NCBI GenBank assembly: GCA_030765065.1
Contig: CM060978.1
Span: 111,271,692 to 111,335,691 of the forward strand
Source of the DNA: Deroplatys truncata
Lineage: Eukaryota; Arthropoda; Insecta; Mantodea; Mantidae
Reading direction: 5' to 3'
DNA length: 64,000 nucleotides
Below, piece by piece: positions 11,517 through 22,980 of this stretch. The position numbers were made by a program, and so were the translations under genes. Position 1 is the stretch's first letter. Every line of letters starts with the position of its first letter. The notes beneath the pieces are model-generated. The model made no database searches and was not told where the DNA came from. It worked only from the letters and a program-made list of their open reading frames with translations.

Positions 11517-12907
11517 GACACTGACGTCTGTGAAAATTGCGACACCAAGAAAGAATTATCGAATAACTCCAAACTTGGTGGAAGTCTAGAAGCGTGTGCA
11601 AGCAATAAGTGATTAGGTTTACAGAGAGATGGGGTAGACGTAGGCCGAGCAGAGCCCTCTCGTGTCGGTCCGACAAGGTCAGTGTTGCGCCCAATGTAGT
11701 CAGTGCAGAGCTGTCAAACAAGGTGGAAACAATAAAGTGAGTGCCAGTATGCCTCTCGACGTCAAAGGGAGCCATATCGCCATGTGAGCGAGTTCGAACG
11801 GGATCTCTGGGAAGCGAGTTTGTCATACCCTGACATTTCGACTCGTACAGGGCATGCTGCTACGACAGTGATGCGTGTGTGGAAGCAGTGGATAGGTGAA
11901 GGTCGTACACATCGAAGAGCGGTTATTGGAACACGGAACATGACCACAGCACAGGATGACCGTCATCTTGTCCGCATAACGAACCATACAGCTTCATCCA
12001 CAGTGTTGGCTTTACGCTGGAGCACTGCACCAGGTGTGAACTTGTTTGCACCAACGGTTCGTCGCCGTCTGCTGAAGGTTGGACTGGTTGCATGCATGCC
12101 ATTACGTCGGCTTCAATTGTCAAGAAACCACAAGCTCCTCCGACTGCAATGGGCACGTGAACACCGTCAATGGGGTGCTGAGCGGCAAAATGTAGTCTTT
12201 TCGGACGAATCCCGCTTCAACCTGTCCTACAGTGACGGCCGCATACGTGTCCGGCGGTACGTAGTGAGCGTAACCTGGAGGGCTGCATTGTTGAGCGGCA
12301 TAGCGGAGAAACACCAGGTGTGATGGTTTGGGTCGCCATTGGTTACAACAACCGATCTCGCCTCCTACGAATTGACGGCACTTTGAACTGCAACCGGTAC
12401 CTAACGGTGGTTGCAGAGCGTGAGGTACTCCCCCTACTTCAGGCATCTCCACAGGCCACATTTCAACAGGACAATGCCCGGCCACATATTGCGAGGAATG
12501 TACAAGCCTTCTTCGAAGAGCGACGGGTACCATTGCTTCCCTGGTCTGCACGTTCGCCTGACACGTCGCCCATCGAACATGTCTGGGATATGGTTGGTCG
12601 GCACCTGGTGCGTCACGGTCTTCCAGTAACCAGTGTCACGGATTTGTGGACTCGAATACAAACTGCGTGGCGGGAAATCCCTCAGGAAGTTATTCAGAAC
12701 GTTTTTTATTCAATGCCATGGCGTACAGCAGCTCTAATTGCAACGCATGAAGACTGTACGAAATACTGAATATTAGGGCTCAAAGGTCATGTATAGATTT
12801 AAAAAGTTTATCATTTATTACTTGTCATGAACATAACCTGTGGTATTAAATTCATTGAATTCACGCGTTTCCTTCTTGGTGTTGCAATTGTCACAAACGG
12901 CAGTGTA
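11517..12907 (+). mobile_element. Tc1-like transposon, nearly complete
   Basis: The element is about 1391 bp long and flanked by TA at 11515-11516 and 12908-12909. Terminal inverted repeats of about 37 bp begin CACTGACGTCTGTG at the left. The right end is the complement of CACTGCCGTTTGTG followed by the shared ACACCAAGAA. It encodes one transposase (11749-12766), now frameshifted. Insertion into an older L/R repeat copy (halves at 11457-11516 and 12908-13020) fixes both ends independently of the inverted repeats. Confidence 0.92.
11749..12766 (+). pseudogene. Tc1-type DD34E transposase, two frameshifts
   Basis: Cut-and-paste transposase of the Tc1 family. The start at 11749 (ATGCCTCTCGAC) fits the family N-terminus, and a frameshift near 11783 shifts into the 11784-12322 frame. 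This frame carries the paired helix-turn-helix region and the first catalytic Asp in FSDESRF (GAC at 12204). A second frameshift between about 12260 and 12310 moves into the 12320-12766 frame, with the second Asp in QQDNARPH (GAC at 12470) and the Glu in SPIEHVWD (GAA at 12575). The last two are 34 residues apart, the DD34E spacing. All three catalytic residues survive, so inactivation comes from the indels alone, and the element is probably fairly young. The product would act in the nucleus on its own terminal repeats. Confidence 0.93.
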
Positions 12908-13020
12908 TATACTATGAAGTTTCACCGGAACATATTCTTTGAGGTCCCCTACACCCAAAAAGATGTGTTTGCGTGTGTGTGAGCAGCATAACTCAAAACG
13001 AAATGCCTGTACCTCACTTT
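12908..13020 (-). repeat. L/R repeat, right of Tc1 insertion
   Basis: It continues the copy interrupted at 11516: GAAGTTTCACCGGAACATAT, TTGAGGTCCCCTA, and a GTGTGTG run followed by AGCAGCATAACTC, all in reverse-repeat order. Confidence 0.7.
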
Positions 13021-13269
13021 TGTACCTCGTCCAATGCTTAGGTACTTATGATTAGAGTGGAGCTGCTGCGTCCAAGATTCATCGGCAACAGGTGCTCCAG
13101 AATAAGTTCTCTGACTATATCAAATGCCTCCTGGTACGAACGCAAAACTCGCTCACAACAGGAACTTGGATCCGCACAATCCCTCGTATCGGGCTCATTC
13201 ATTTTTCATTGCAATTTTAATTAAGAGTCACAAGCTTAGGTGCTGAAAAAACTTTTATTATGTCTTAAC

Positions 13270-13430
13270 TTTTATTGCCACCCCAGGAGAACAGTTTCCG
13301 GAACTTCACATGGCATGCGAGTTGCATACAGCGGAAAGGAAAGGTTGAGGGCGATGGAAAGAGAGAACGAAGGAATGATAGTGAGGAAGAAAGCGAGAGA
13401 TGGAGGTGTAGGAGAGTGAGAAGCGGGATT

Positions 13431-13468
<38 letters not shown>

Positions 13469-13730
13469 AAAGTACCTTAGCATTTAACGCAATGCAAGCT
13501 GCGGGTTTATTGCTGGTTTTCAAAGCATGAGAAATAAGTTGCACAAAGTTGTGAGAGAGCCATAGGGGATGCAGAGAAGAGAGTGAGAGTAAGAGAAACG
13601 AGAGCGAGAGGAGGGGATAGTGAGGGGAAAGAGAGGAGAGAAACAATAGAATTTCCACATTTAACGCAATCACGCAAGCAGAATTCTGTGTCGGCTAGTA
13701 TTAATTACAGTTCTGCATTCTTTCTTTTGT
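13270..13730. repeat. purine-rich dispersed repeat with (GA)n
   Basis: The stretch is rich in GA on the plus strand, with a pure (GA)n run at 13435-13466. A recurring phrase, CATTTAACGCAAT...GCAAGC, occurs twice (about 13480 and 13660). A related copy lies at 37215-37720 with the shared phrase AAGCTGCGGGTTTATT. Homology extends to about 14030 around a separate insertion at 13774-13935. Long open frames here are an artefact of the biased composition. Confidence 0.7.
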
Positions 13731-13773
13731 TTATTTATTTATGGACACTCTTTAACTACTCGTACTGTGCTTT

Positions 13774-13935
13774 TTAACGTCCGATTCTATATTGGGCGTG
13801 AAACATCGGTAATTTTGCTCAGAGGCCTCTTTATCAGACTTGAGGTTCTTTTACGTGCCGTAAATCTACAACACGGGACCACCGGCTTTACTTCCCTTCC
13901 GAAGGAAGCCGTGCTAAGGATTTTTACGCCCGAAA
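13774..13935 (+). repeat. conserved-looking repeat module inserted in the purine repeat
   Basis: The segment includes TTTTACGTGCCGTAAATCTA, ACGGGACCACCGGCTTTACT and CTTCCGAAGGAAGC. From memory this resembles a module widespread in arthropod genomes, but I cannot name its family. It is absent from the paralogous purine-rich copy at 37.2-37.7 kb, which marks it as an insertion. A minus-strand box-B-like GGTTCGATTCCCG at about 14140 could be part of the same element. Confidence 0.45.
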
Positions 13936-14029
13936 AAGCAAATTAGCAGGAGCATTTAGTTAAACTCTCAAATAGTGTTACAGTGGATTAGTTATATATA
14001 ATCCATCAGCGTACTCAATTTGATGGTAA

Positions 14030-14744
14030 TGATGAATCTTAGGATTACTTATTGGTGTGGAAGAGTGCCTTTGTATATCAATAAATCTGCCGACACGAGA
14101 TTGCTGCATTTACATAGACTTGGATTCCATCGTTCTGGGCGGGAATCGAACCCTGTTACACCCCTACCTTAATTATTCAGGGTACCTATCATCGGCATTC
14201 TGCGCGCCAAGAGCAGTGCAACCCTTCAGCAATTAAAACTGCAAAGCATCTTTTCCCCCCAACACCACTTGTGTTGTTGCACAACGCTTTAACAAAAGTT
14301 TGAACATGTGAGCGCCATTGTTGCTGCACAAGGGGAGCTGCATGTGCATATCTGCTGTGGAGTAATGGTTGCAACGTCAGCAAACACACGGCACTGGCTT
14401 CGATACCTTATCCCTTACGTACATACGTAGCTACTCATTTAAGGAATGGGAGGCGTATCCTGGAAAGGTTCTGAAATTAGAAAAAGGAAATGTCTTAAGA
14501 TCTTTTTAAATATCCAATGAAATCCTTACCACATTGTGGTATGCTGCAATTTTACAGGGATCGTAAAATGTTCTTTATACGTTCAACTTGTAATGATATT
14601 TTGACTTAGACACGAATAAGAAAGCATGTGCCAGCCTACCTTTCAAACTTATGAAAAATAAAATAAAGTACTGATTGTTGAAACAACTAAACAACCTCTC
14701 CCTACCTTCTTTATCTATCTCCCTCTCTTTCCACCAAAGAACAC
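14030..14744. other. no gene; one box-B-like site
   Basis: The complement of 14139-14157 reads GGGTTCGATTCCCGCCCAG, a good Pol III box B, but no matching box A or cloverleaf was found. No supported coding frame. Confidence 0.4.
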
Positions 14745-15005
14745 CTACACGGGTAACTGAGATCGTTAAGGCATAGAATCATGAACAGGAGGTCTGATGT
14801 TCAAATACCCAAGACCGTCCTCCCTGAATGAGGGTTTTTTTTTTCTAAATTTTCCTCAGTCTTCGTATCTGACAAGTGCCTGGGAGGTACCCTAAACTCA
14901 GGCCTGAAACGTTTCCTTCCCAAATTTGCTTTCCCAATAATGATTTCATTTCATGCATCACCAGTGTCACCGCTATGTATGCACTATAATATGCAGTAGG
15001 AGCAG
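14745..15005 (+). repeat. tRNA-derived SINE, diverged
   Basis: A degraded tRNA head (CGGGTAACTGAGATCGTTAA, then box-B-like GTTCAAATACC near 14798) is followed by a body with GAATGAGGGTTTTT and CATTTCATGCATCACC. This parallels the body composition of the SINE at 36630. Ends are not certain. Confidence 0.55.
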
Positions 15006-15205
15006 GAGTTAGACACTATCCAAAATTCTACCAAGCACAGCAATTAATAAGAACAGTTCCATAAAACCCAGCGCTTACCTGCTTAGTACTGGAGAAAGAA
15101 AAGGAGAGGAGAAAAATACACAAATCAATAAGCTTTCTGACTAAGAGCAGGTTTTGAAAATTGAACCAACTCCATTTTTCCCTTTTCCGCTCTCTTCTGC
15201 GTCTT

Positions 15206-15350
15206 TGCATGGGAACCATCTATTTATCTATCATCCGGTTTCTTGTGCATTGAGCCTTCTGCATCGAACCGTATTCGCCATTGATTCTCCTCTACTATCC
15301 CAGCCATTTTGAGTTCCTCTACCAAATCAGTTTCAATATTTCGACTTGGA
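15206..15350 (-). pseudogene. short coding remnant, retroelement-like
   Basis: The minus strand between about 15350 and 15215 reads as an uninterrupted frame containing DLVEELKMAGIVEE followed by RIRFDAEGSMHKKPDD and then a stop. Upstream the frame closes within about 20 codons. The composition is clearly protein-like, and the position before a stop recalls the C-terminal tail of insect LINE ORF2 proteins. I do not recognise the family, however, and no reverse transcriptase motif lies nearby. Confidence 0.25.
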
Positions 15351-17493
15351 CCCTGTTTCTAAAACAGGCTCATTAATTACTGTGTTGATTTCACACACAC
15401 CCTTCTTATCCACATCCAAATTTTTCCTCACTTAGCCGCAAACCCTCAGTTTTCCCACTATACAATGTCATTCTGCATACAAAACACGCTACTTACCTCC
15501 ACCACAGGTTTTGTGGAATATGTTTCTTCTTTTATTAAAGCCTTTCTTTGTCATTACTGTTATCTGATTCACTTCATGGCAATCCCGAGTGTCTAAAGCT
15601 TCCACTTTCTTCATCACTTCATTTGGAACAATTAAAGTATCTTCATTGCCCTTCTTCTAGTAACTATATATTTATTCCGCAATCCTTGCCGTTGTAATTT
15701 ACTTCCATTAGTATTGTTGCTTACAATCGTCGCACAAATATTTAGGAAAGTGAGTGGTGGGGGCAGGCCGTCACCATCACTGGCTGGTTTCTGATATTGT
15801 CAGGTAACTAGGCACCTATGAAAAGCATTAAATTATTAAACTGCTTTTTTGTTTATTTTATTTTTTGTTTTTTCAAATATGTATAAATTTAGATTTAGTA
15901 CACCACTAACGTAGTAATTATTCCTCACCTGTAGAATGCACAACTTATCGTACCTAATCTGTATTCGTTATCTGAATCTCTTTCCTTGTCGGTTTCACAC
16001 GTTCCATAATTCAGTATTATTTCTCATTTTTTGTGCTTGTTTTATATACATCTGTGAATCTATTATTATATAAACGTTTTCTATGACACCCGGTATCAAA
16101 TAATGCAGTTCAACAACCTTTTTATCTCCCTAGAGCTTTCCAGATTATACTTTCCGTTTAACTTGAGCACAAAACCGTTCTCAGAGCTTTAGACAACACT
16201 GGCATATCGTTAGTGACAAAACCTTGTATCCATGTTCTAAAGCTGTCTACCTCGACAGTTGTTTCTTTGTTTCGTTTATTTCCGACTACGTGATGGACCG
16301 TACATTTCGTTTAGTGTGTGTTCAGGAATTAAATATTGCTTTTTCTTCATATACTTTTGGATAGCTGCTGAACTGGATGTTCATGTTTACCTACTTCGTA
16401 ATAAAACTCACGACTCGCTTGCAATGTTGCCAACCAAAAAGCCAGGGTTTCACTTTGAAGCTATTGGGAGAGAGAAAGGGGAGAAAGTCATCATTACGTA
16501 CTAAGAATTACACACAAAACATGGAAAGCTTTTCAGTAAGTTACAGATGATATTCATCCAGTTTTTTATTTATTCCGACATTTTTAGGCCTATATCAAAC
16601 GGGTATAGTTTGATATTATATACCAAAATATACTTGTGATTATGTATGATGAGTGATCATACATAATGATTATAAAATGGTAATAAAATGTATCAAACAT
16701 AAACATGAAAAGTAGCCTATTTGCATACAAATACATATATAAATTGAAGAAGTTATGGGATTTCATTCATCATATAGTCCACGTTTTCGTTTTTAGAGAA
16801 ATGATACAGTGTTTATCAGATTATTTTTGGGTATTCTTTTCTGTATTTATCGAACTTCACTCACAACAAATCAGTGTTTCAAATTTTAGACTTCCATTTC
16901 CTTTTTCCAGCTTTATCTTCAGTCATCACATGGGCAGTATACAACTTTGGATTCCTCTAATTTAAGACCAGTTTCTTTTGTGCTTAATTTCGCAAAATAT
17001 GGAAAATATTCTCATCAGAAAAAGCTTTCATTTCACTTACTGCACATCCAACTTCAATGTTGCTTTCACACTTAGTAGCTTATCCTTTTTGCTCCAGAAA
17101 CGTACATTGACAGGTTATATAGGTCCATCATTACATTATATACCAACATGTTAGATTTGCATACCTGAGACAGTCATGCAAATTCAGAAAGGCGAAATTC
17201 TGTCAGCGCTTAGTAATCCAGTATGGTTAAGGTTTTAAGAATAATAGTTATGCTTTTGGTCAAAAGATAGGAACTAAGATTTTTTGGAGCAGAAAAATGA
17301 TATAACTACCAAAACTCCTCCACCCTTCCTACGTTTTTTTTTACTATGTATGTTTTTCTTCAACACTATCAAATTGTGCTACGCATGGCAACACCACTTG
17401 CTACTACGCAGGTACAAATCTTTTCTGGCACGCAGCTGCCTGATTATACTCCACTGTTGCCCCATCACTTTCTTAAACATTTCTGCCACTACT
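15351..17493. other. no recognised feature
   Basis: AT-rich sequence with several open frames of 60-87 codons (16259-16504, 16705-16965, 17284-17547), hydrophobic and without recognisable domains. A run of imperfect ATACATAAT-type repeats lies near 16640-16680. The 17284 frame runs into the satellite and is not a gene. Confidence 0.4.
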
Positions 17494-18604
17494 ATAGGAT
17501 ATGTTATTCAACGGAGGGGCACATCTCGCACACTGCGACCTACTTAGATCTATTGTGACGACCAACCCAGGAGGAAGGGAGGAAGTGAAGGAACCACAGG
17601 AGGCTACATTATAGGTATAGGTTATTCAACGGAGGGGCACACCTCGCACACTGCGACCTACATAGATCTATTGTGACGACCAACCCAGGAGGAAGGGAGG
17701 AAGTGAAGGAACCACAGGAGGCTACATTCTAGGTATAGGTTATTCAACGGAGGGGCGCGCCTCGCACACTGCGACCTACATAGATCTATTGTGGCTACCA
17801 CCCCAGGAGGAAGGGATGAAGTGAAGGAACCACAGGAGGCTACAGTATAGGTATAGGTTATTCAACAGAGGGGGACCCCTCGCACACTGCGACCTACATA
17901 GATCTATTGTGGCTACAACCCCAGGAGGAAGGGAGGAAGTGAAGGAACCACAGGAGGCTACAGTATAGGTATAGGTTATTCAACGGAGGGGCACACCTCG
18001 CACACTGCGACCTACATAGATCTATTGTGGCTACCACCCCAGGAGGAAGGGAGGAAGTGAAGGAACCACAGGAGGCTACAGTATAGGTATAGGTTATTCA
18101 ACAGAGGGGCACACCTCGCACACTGCGACCTACATAAATCTATTGTGGCTACCACCCCAGGAGGAAGGGATGAAGTGAAGGAACTACAGGAGGCTACAGT
18201 ATAGGTATAGGTTATTCAACAGAGGGGGACACCTAGCACACTGCGACCTACATAGATCTATTGTGACGACCACCCCAGGAGGAAGGGAGGAAGTGAAGGA
18301 ACCACAGGAGGCTAGAGTATAGGTATAGGTTATTCAACGGAGGGGCACATCTCGCACACTGCGACCTACTTAGATCTATTGTGACGACCAACCCAGGAGG
18401 AAGGGAGGAAGTGAAGGAACCACAGGAGGCTACAGTATAGGTATAGGTTATTCAACAGAGGGGGACACCTAGCACACTGCGACCTACATAGATCTATTGT
18501 GACGACCACCCCAGGAGGAAGGGAGGAAGTGAAGGAACCACAGGAGGCTAGAGTATAGGTATAGGTTATTCAACGGAGGGGCACATCTCGCACACTGCGA
18601 CCTA
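17494..18604 (+). repeat. 118-bp satellite array, left part
   Basis: About 9.4 head-to-tail units with period 118 bp (GTTATTCAAC starts at 17503, 17621, 17739, 17857 and so on). Each unit contains GACCTACATAGATCTATTGT and AGGAAGTGAAGGAACCACAG. Variants differ by a few bases (AACGGAGGGGCACA or AACAGAGGGGGACA; GACGACCAACC or GGCTACCACCC). The array stops at 18604, where the giant palindrome begins, and resumes in the same orientation at 33779. Confidence 0.95.
18599..18604 (+). other. left target-site duplication GACCTA
   Basis: The satellite phrase CTGCGACCTA ends here, and the next base starts the element (AGTAGATATAAC). The same six bases follow the right end of the element. Confidence 0.9.
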
Positions 18605-18644
18605 AGTAGATATAACATACCGACTCCAGCACACAGAGAGATGC

Positions 18645-18880
18645 CGACAAGCGATAAAGTTCTTTGTTCTACGCCGACAAGCCCCGCCCCCTCCCTTTGT
18701 GTGCTCACATGCCGCCAGGTCTCGTGTCGTTAGACCCCGCCCCCTCTCGCTTTGTGTGCTCACCTAATACCGACAGTATCTGTGCTAACAGGTTCTACCC
18801 CCTCCCCCATGCGTTCTACTGTGGCGTCATGACTTGATGGAATTGTTTTCTCGAGTCCTGCCGCCCCTCGGCAAATTAAT
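18645..18880 (+). repeat. GC-rich subterminal block, left arm
   Basis: Two direct repeats carry CCCCGCCCCCTC followed by CTTTGTGTGCTCAC (about 18685 and 18737), with a weaker third (CCCCCTCCCCC near 18790). GCCGACAAG occurs twice at the outer edge. Such C-rich subterminal repeats could bind a transposition protein or act as GC-box promoter sites. This is inference from position only. Confidence 0.6.
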
Positions 18881-19337
18881 TAGGTAATGTTCGTCAAACA
18901 TTTTTTTTTATGATTACTAAGGTCTGCAGATTGCATCCTCGAGCAATTAAGTTTTTTTGATTAATGAATTGTTGACTGGAGCTTGAGTATAAGTAGTCTG
19001 CTCACGGGAACAGTCTGTCATGTAATGAAACACTGCAGCCTTCTTGTATCTGGGGAAATCGCTTGTCCATTAGCTGAACATGTTAGACGCTTTCAACACA
19101 TTAATAGGCTTTTAAGTTTACATTCCGGATCTGTTTACATACATTAGCGATCAACGACATACTTCCGTCTGGAGGTAACGGTGACACACATTAGCTGACC
19201 CGTTAGACGCTTTCACCCCATTAGCGAACAATGTCAGTAATTGTTTTCCTAAGTGCTCTGCCCAACACTCAACACTTTAGATTTTAGCGATGGAAATGAT
19301 ATAAAAAGCAGCAGCTTCTCCAACGAGTTCCAAGTTG

Positions 19338-21222
19338 ACCAGGATGCCCGGGTTCGAATTACAAATTCAGCTTCTAATAACTCAGAGACTAATTACGATA
19401 AAGACATCAAATAAAGTTTATTACATTAATGTCATTAGATAGTTTCTTGTGAATGTATATTTGGGTACATGGTGTCCAGGGTTCGAATACCGATAAAATG
19501 TAATTTAATTATAAATTTAATAACTCCTAAACTAATTAAGATAAAGACGCCAAATAAACTTTATTGCCTTTATTTTATTAGGTAGTATCTTGTGGATGTG
19601 TAATTAGATACCTGACGTTCTGGGTTCGAGCCTAATGTTTAAATCGTCATTATCTCAGAAACTAAGAGAGGTAGAGGAATTGACCAAAGCATGATTGATA
19701 GCTCCTATGATGGGTAATTAATACTGTATATAATTTTCAATCAGTTGTCCTTACTTCGAATCCCGATCTTTCAATCACTTACTTATTTTTTCTCTATACT
19801 CTAGAATATGTCACTTAGATTGATGCTGTAACTGCATACACAACCTTTAAACATATCAAACTAATATTGTAAATAATTTTGTTTCTGGTGTCCAGGGTTC
19901 GAATACCGATAAAATGTAATTTAATTATAAATTTAATAACTTCTAAACTAATTAAGATAAAGACGCCAAATAAACTTTATTGTCTTTATATTATTAGGTA
20001 CTATCTTGTGGATGTGTAATTAGATACCTGACGTTCTGGGTTCGATCCTAATTTTAAATCGTCATTATCTCAGAAACTCAGAGAGGTAGACGAGTGAACC
20101 AAAGCATGATTGATAGCTCCTATAAGGGGTAATTAATACTGTATATAATTTTCAATCAGTTGTCCTTACTTCGAATCCCGATCTTTCAATCACATACTTA
20201 TTTTTCTCTATACTCTAGAATATATCACTTAGATTGATGCTGTAACTGTATACAGCACCTTTAAACATATCAAACTAATATTGTAAATAATTTTGTTTCT
20301 GGTGTCCAGGGTTCGAATACCGATAAAATGTAGTTTAATTATAAATTTAATAACTTCTAAACTAATTAAGATAAAGACGCCAAATAAACTTTATTGCCTT
20401 TTATGTTATTAGGTATTATCTTGTGGATGTGTAATTAGATACCTGACGTTCTGGGTTCGAGCCTAATTTTAAATCGTCATTATCTCAGAAACTAAGAGAG
20501 GTAGACGAGTGAACCAAAGCATGATTGATAGCTCCTATGATGGGCAATTAATACTGTATATAATTTTCAATCAGTTATCCTTACTTCGAATCCCGATCTT
20601 TCAATCACTTACTTATTTTTTCTCTATACTCTAGAATATATCACTTAGATTGATGCTGTAAATGTATACAGTACCTTTAAACATATCAAACTAATATTGT
20701 AAATAATTTTGTTTCTGGTGTCCAGGGATCGAATACCGATAAAATGTAATTTAATTATAAATTTAATAACTCCTAAACTAATTAAGATAAAGACGCCAAA
20801 TAAACTTTATTGCGTTTATGTTACTAGGTAGTATCTTGTGGATGTGTAATTAGATACCTGACGTTCTGGGTTCGAGCCTAATGTTTAAATCGTCATTATC
20901 TCAGAAACTAAGAGAGGTAGAGGAATTGACCAAAGCATGATTGATAGCTCCTATGAGGGGCAATTAATACTGTATATAATTTTCAATCAGCTGTCCTTAC
21001 TTCGAATCCCGATCTTTCAATCACTTACTTATTTTTCTCTATACTCTAGAATATATCACTTAGATTGATGCTGTAAATGCATACAGCACCCTTAAACATA
21101 TCAAACTAATATTGTAAATAATATTGGTTCTGGTGTCCAGGGTTCGAATACCGATAAAATGTAATTTAATTATAAATTTAATAACTCCTAAACTAATTAA
21201 GATAAAGACACCAAATAAACTT
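19338..21222 (+). repeat. 415-bp higher-order tandem repeat, left arm
   Basis: GGTGTCCAGGGTTCGAATAC begins units at 19471, 19887, 20301, 20717 and 21132, a period of 414-416 bp, giving four full units plus partial ones at both ends. Each unit holds three related sub-blocks about 138 bp apart, each headed by a TTCGAA/TTCGAG phrase (for example GGGTTCGAGCC about 150 bp in, ACTTCGAATCCC about 284 bp in). The 415-bp unit is therefore an old trimer. The outermost piece (19338-19470) is a single diverged sub-block. Confidence 0.92.
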
Positions 21223-21224
21223 TT

Positions 21225-21860
21225 ATAGGGGAAAGGATGCTCTCCTGAAACATTAGGTCTCTAGATAGAAGTATTTATAGGGGAGAGATAGGGAATACCA
21301 GGGCTGATGCTAGGCTAGTCAGATGCTAAAGGAGGGAGGGATATGCTTTATACGAGAGAGATAGGGAACACAAGGAAAGATGCTATACTAAACAGGACTT
21401 GAAGGGTAGAATATGAGCGATATAGCAAACCGAGGAGAGGTATTAGGATAGGAGTTTTGAATGATGGAGTAGGCGTTTATATGCGAGAGATAGGGAATAC
21501 GAGGTTCGATGCTAGGCTAGACGGTGTTGAATGAGGGAATGCATCTTATATGAGAGAGGTAGGGGAATATGAGGAGAAGTGCTAGGCTAGTCGGGAAGGT
21601 CTGAATGAGAGAGTATACGTCTATATGGGAAAATATAGGGAAAACGAAGGTAGGTGCTAGGTTGAGAGAGTCTTCAAGGAGGAAAATGCATTTATATGAG
21701 AGCGTTAGGGCATACGAGGAGAGGTGCTAGTCTAGACATGGTTTGAGGATTAGAGTATACGTTTATATGGGAGAAATATGGAAAACGGGAGAGATACAAG
21801 GATAGACAGAGATTGAATGAGGAGGAATGTAGGTTTATACTGTAATATAGAGAGTAATTC
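21225..21860 (+). repeat. ~70-bp degenerate tandem repeat, left arm
   Basis: Eight to nine diverged units with the pattern TTATATGGGAGAGATAGGGAA, then ACGAGGAGAGGTGCTAGGCT, then a TTGAATGAGGGA-like segment. The first unit is preceded by one copy of the AAAGGATGCTCTC motif at about 21235. Confidence 0.8.
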
Positions 21861-22427
21861 GATTATAAAACTTTTCTCATCCAGCCTTACAACACTTTTA
21901 TATACTTATTTTCTAAACCTTACAAACTTTATATTTGTTAAACAGTAGTGCGCGAGACGGAGAGGGACAAACAGTATATCGGTTTACAGTGAAGTATACA
22001 TCCTAACCTATTCCCACCTTGTTTGTTCTGGATCTTCTCATTGTCTATCATCTAACGTAAACACGTAACAAGACGTAACACAGGAAATCATACATATGGC
22101 ACATTAAAAAAATAAAGGTATATATAATGAAACATAAACAAGTAGACAGAGGGTCGTCGATACATAGAAAACCAGGAGTTGTATGTACTGAGACCATAGA
22201 TTAGTATAGGCAAACAACAAAGAAGTGAATTTATAGTGTAAATAGCCAAATATTTTCAAATATTATTATAGTCTAAAAGTATATAACTTAATTATGTATC
22301 GAGTATTGAGAAATAAACGTTATTCATTATTCACTAATCTCAGATCACTGCAATTGTATTGAATCAATTCACAATTGCTAATGCCATTCAACATTCATTC
22401 GTCTCTGATACATAAACAAATTGCAAA
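21861..22427. other. single-copy segment of left arm
   Basis: Single-copy within the arm (mirror 29543-30109). It contains AT-rich sequence with AAATAAACGTTATTCATTAT near 22311. It precedes the decayed Myb/SANT frame and so could have held its promoter. No clear TATA/Inr pair was identified. Confidence 0.4.
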
Positions 22428-22676
22428 ATGGAGAAGGACGAAAGTAATAAAAAGACTCAGGCAGCAAATTTTAAGAAAGAAGAGAAAGATATATGACCGA
22501 CATTGTTTTGGAACACAAATTAGTCTTGAAAATAAAATGACTGATAGCTCTGCTAAGCGTAAGGAAGAGACATGGAAATAAATTGCAAATGAATACAATT
22601 CTAGGTTGGAAAAGAAGATAAACAACATTCATGTAAACCAATTTTTAAAAATCAGTTTAACTGAATACATGTAAAA
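22428..22676 (+). pseudogene. decayed Myb/SANT-like (zeste-type) DNA-binding frame, left arm
   Basis: From the ATG at 22428 the frame reads a charged start, then NFKKEEKDI and a stop (about 22494). The next frame gives TDIVLEHK. A third frame gives LENKMTDSSAKRKEETWK, a stop, and then IANEYNSR. In that order these are the hallmarks of the Myb/SANT-like domain of insect FSBP/zeste-type proteins, which often accompany DNA transposons as a second ORF. At least two frameshifts and one stop disable it. The same breaks occur in the right arm, so it decayed before the arms became copies, or the arms have since been homogenised. The apparent 68-codon ORF starting upstream mixes frames and is not the ancestral protein. 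Confidence 0.6.
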
Positions 22677-22770
22677 AAACATATCACTTTACAAAAAGTA
22701 ATGCAGACAACATTTATTTTTTATAAACATTATCCTATTACATTACTTTACAAAAAACCATACATATTTC

Positions 22771-22980
22771 CTAAAGGCAAAGGTGATAGTCTAGACATTC
22801 TAAACACTCAGTTATATAATCATATACATCACACAGAAAGAGACCTGCATTATCAGTAAAAAAACTAAACATCTCAACAATGTCTGAATGATGTATTTTA
22901 TAAGTACAAGTTTTTTGATATTTCAAAGTTCCTGTTAACCATAGCAGTAATTGATTAACACAATTTCTCGATCCTGTCAT
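22771..22980 (-). CDS. small downstream ORF overlapping the zinc-finger stop, left arm
   Basis: A 69-codon frame whose ATG overlaps the zinc-finger stop as ATGA (22977-22980). It is rich in Cys, Tyr and aromatic residues and has no recognised domain. It could be translated by termination-reinitiation or may simply be 3' UTR. The mirror copy at 28990-29199 differs by one residue (Glu to Val near codon 58). I consider it weak evidence of coding. Confidence 0.25.
   Translation of the reverse strand: MTGSRNCVNQLLLWLTGTLKYQKTCTYKIHHSDIVEMFSFFTDNAGLFLCDVYDYITECLECLDYHLCL

Noticed and set aside
13272..13673. 133-codon Leu/Ser-rich membrane-like ORF on the minus strand
   Set aside because: It is the complement of GA-rich repeat sequence; composition alone creates it.
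14100..14180. tRNA gene on the minus strand
   Set aside because: Good box B only; no box A at the right distance and no cloverleaf.
22375..22581. 68-codon basic ORF as a real gene
   Set aside because: It mixes the wrong frame with part of a Myb/SANT-like frame; the domain is better explained as a frameshifted pseudogene.
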